From positions 1 to 5,394 of the forward strand of contig CAJGDV010000085.1 of assembly GCA_904502155.1 (NCBI GenBank): a stretch of 5,394 nucleotides of DNA. Direction: 5' to 3'. The translations under genes and the position numbers were made by a program. Below the pieces are notes generated by a model, which was not told the origin of the DNA, did no database searches, and was given only the letters and a program-made list of their open reading frames with translations. Source of the stretch: an uncultured Bacilli bacterium (lineage in GTDB: Bacteria > Bacillota_I > Bacilli_A > RF39 > UBA660). Below are positions 5,107-5,394 of this stretch, piece by piece (position 1 is the stretch's first letter; every line of letters starts with the position of its first letter).

Positions 5107-5394
5107 AATATGAGTGAAATTTTTGATACAATTTATAGAGCAGTAATATCTTTAGTTGTATTATTTTTTATTACTAAATTATTAGGTAGAAAACAAGTTT
5201 CTGAACTAACATTATTTGATTATGTTATTGGTATTTCTATTGGTAATTTCTCAGCTGAAATGACAATCAACTTAGAATCCAATGAAATTAATGGAATTGT
5301 AGCCGTTTTAACATTTGGTGTTATAGCTTATGCTATTTCAATTTTAACTATGAAAAGTGAAAAAGTAAGAAACTATGTTACAGGTCCTCCAACA
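5098..5394 (+). CDS. N-terminal part of a DUF421 (YetF-type) membrane protein, cut by the window edge
   Basis: The frame is open to the right edge and gives the first 99 residues. The layout is that of the DUF421/YetF family: a membrane segment near 11-28, then LGRKQVSELTLFDYVIGISI (29-48) and GNFSAEM, matching the family's Gly-Lys/Arg-Lys-Gln...Leu-Thr-x-Phe-Asp-x-Val-x-Gly signature. Further membrane segments follow near 42-55 and 66-84, and then KSEKVRNYVTGPPT, where the cytoplasmic domain begins. Full proteins are usually a little over 200 residues, so about half is missing. The biochemical role of the family is not settled. Some Bacillus members (YetF, the DUF421/DUF1657 protein 2Duf) have been tied to properties of the spore inner membrane, which may or may not apply here. 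It starts 31 bases after tagO, and its start is buried in a hairpin. The family call is confident from the N-terminal signature alone. Confidence 0.88.
   Translation, partial: MVFNMSEIFDTIYRAVISLVVLFFITKLLGRKQVSELTLFDYVIGISIGNFSAEMTINLESNEINGIVAVLTFGVIAYAISILTMKSEKVRNYVTGPPT

Noticed and set aside
1..5394. Mobile elements, CRISPR arrays, tRNA/rRNA genes, riboswitches, long direct repeats
   Set aside because: None is visible on reading. The recurring short AT-rich words are expected from base composition, and the genes are intact with consistent codon use.

Overview
The window is strongly AT-rich (roughly a quarter to 30% G+C by eye). It uses the standard code: the tryptophans of the germination genes are TGG and no in-frame TGA is needed. 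It carries a tricistronic gerA-type germinant-receptor operon and a TagO-type lipid-carrier transferase. Together these point to a low-GC Gram-positive of the Bacillota that forms endospores or descends from spore formers, in the Bacilli/Erysipelotrichales/Clostridia range. I cannot fix the genus. There is no sign of a mobile element, CRISPR array, RNA gene or transfer, and every stretch over 300 bases is covered by a gene.

Layout. (1) Bases 3-323, + strand: the C-terminal 106 residues of an acidic protein ending in a single membrane anchor, unidentified, closed by a strong intrinsic terminator. (2) Bases 316-3929, - strand, read right to left: gerA, gerC, gerB, a compact operon with 11- and 14-base overlaps between reading frames, encoding the three subunits of one spore germinant receptor. 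(3) Bases 3930-4004: a short divergent intergenic region holding two overlapping promoter candidates, a sigma-G-like one towards gerA and an extended -10 vegetative one towards tagO. (4) Bases 4005-5066, + strand: tagO/wecA, undecaprenyl-phosphate GlcNAc-1-phosphate transferase, the first committed step of wall teichoic acid and related wall glycopolymers. (5) Bases 5098-5394, + strand: the first 99 residues of a YetF-type DUF421 membrane protein, cut by the window edge.

How the genes fit together. GerA, GerB and GerC are expected to assemble in the inner membrane of the spore and detect small-molecule germinants. TagO works in vegetative growth on the cytoplasmic membrane. The two transcription units are divergent, share one control region and should be used at different stages of life. 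DUF421 proteins have also been linked to the spore inner membrane in Bacillus, so a spore-membrane theme on both sides of tagO is possible but not shown.

The gene content is ordinary. The most interesting signals are at the gene boundaries. A 10-bp perfect hairpin with a T-run holds the ribosome-binding site and start codon of the DUF421 gene. A terminator has the stop codons of two convergent genes in its loop. The divergent promoters overlap and predict leaders of only about 10 bases on each side.
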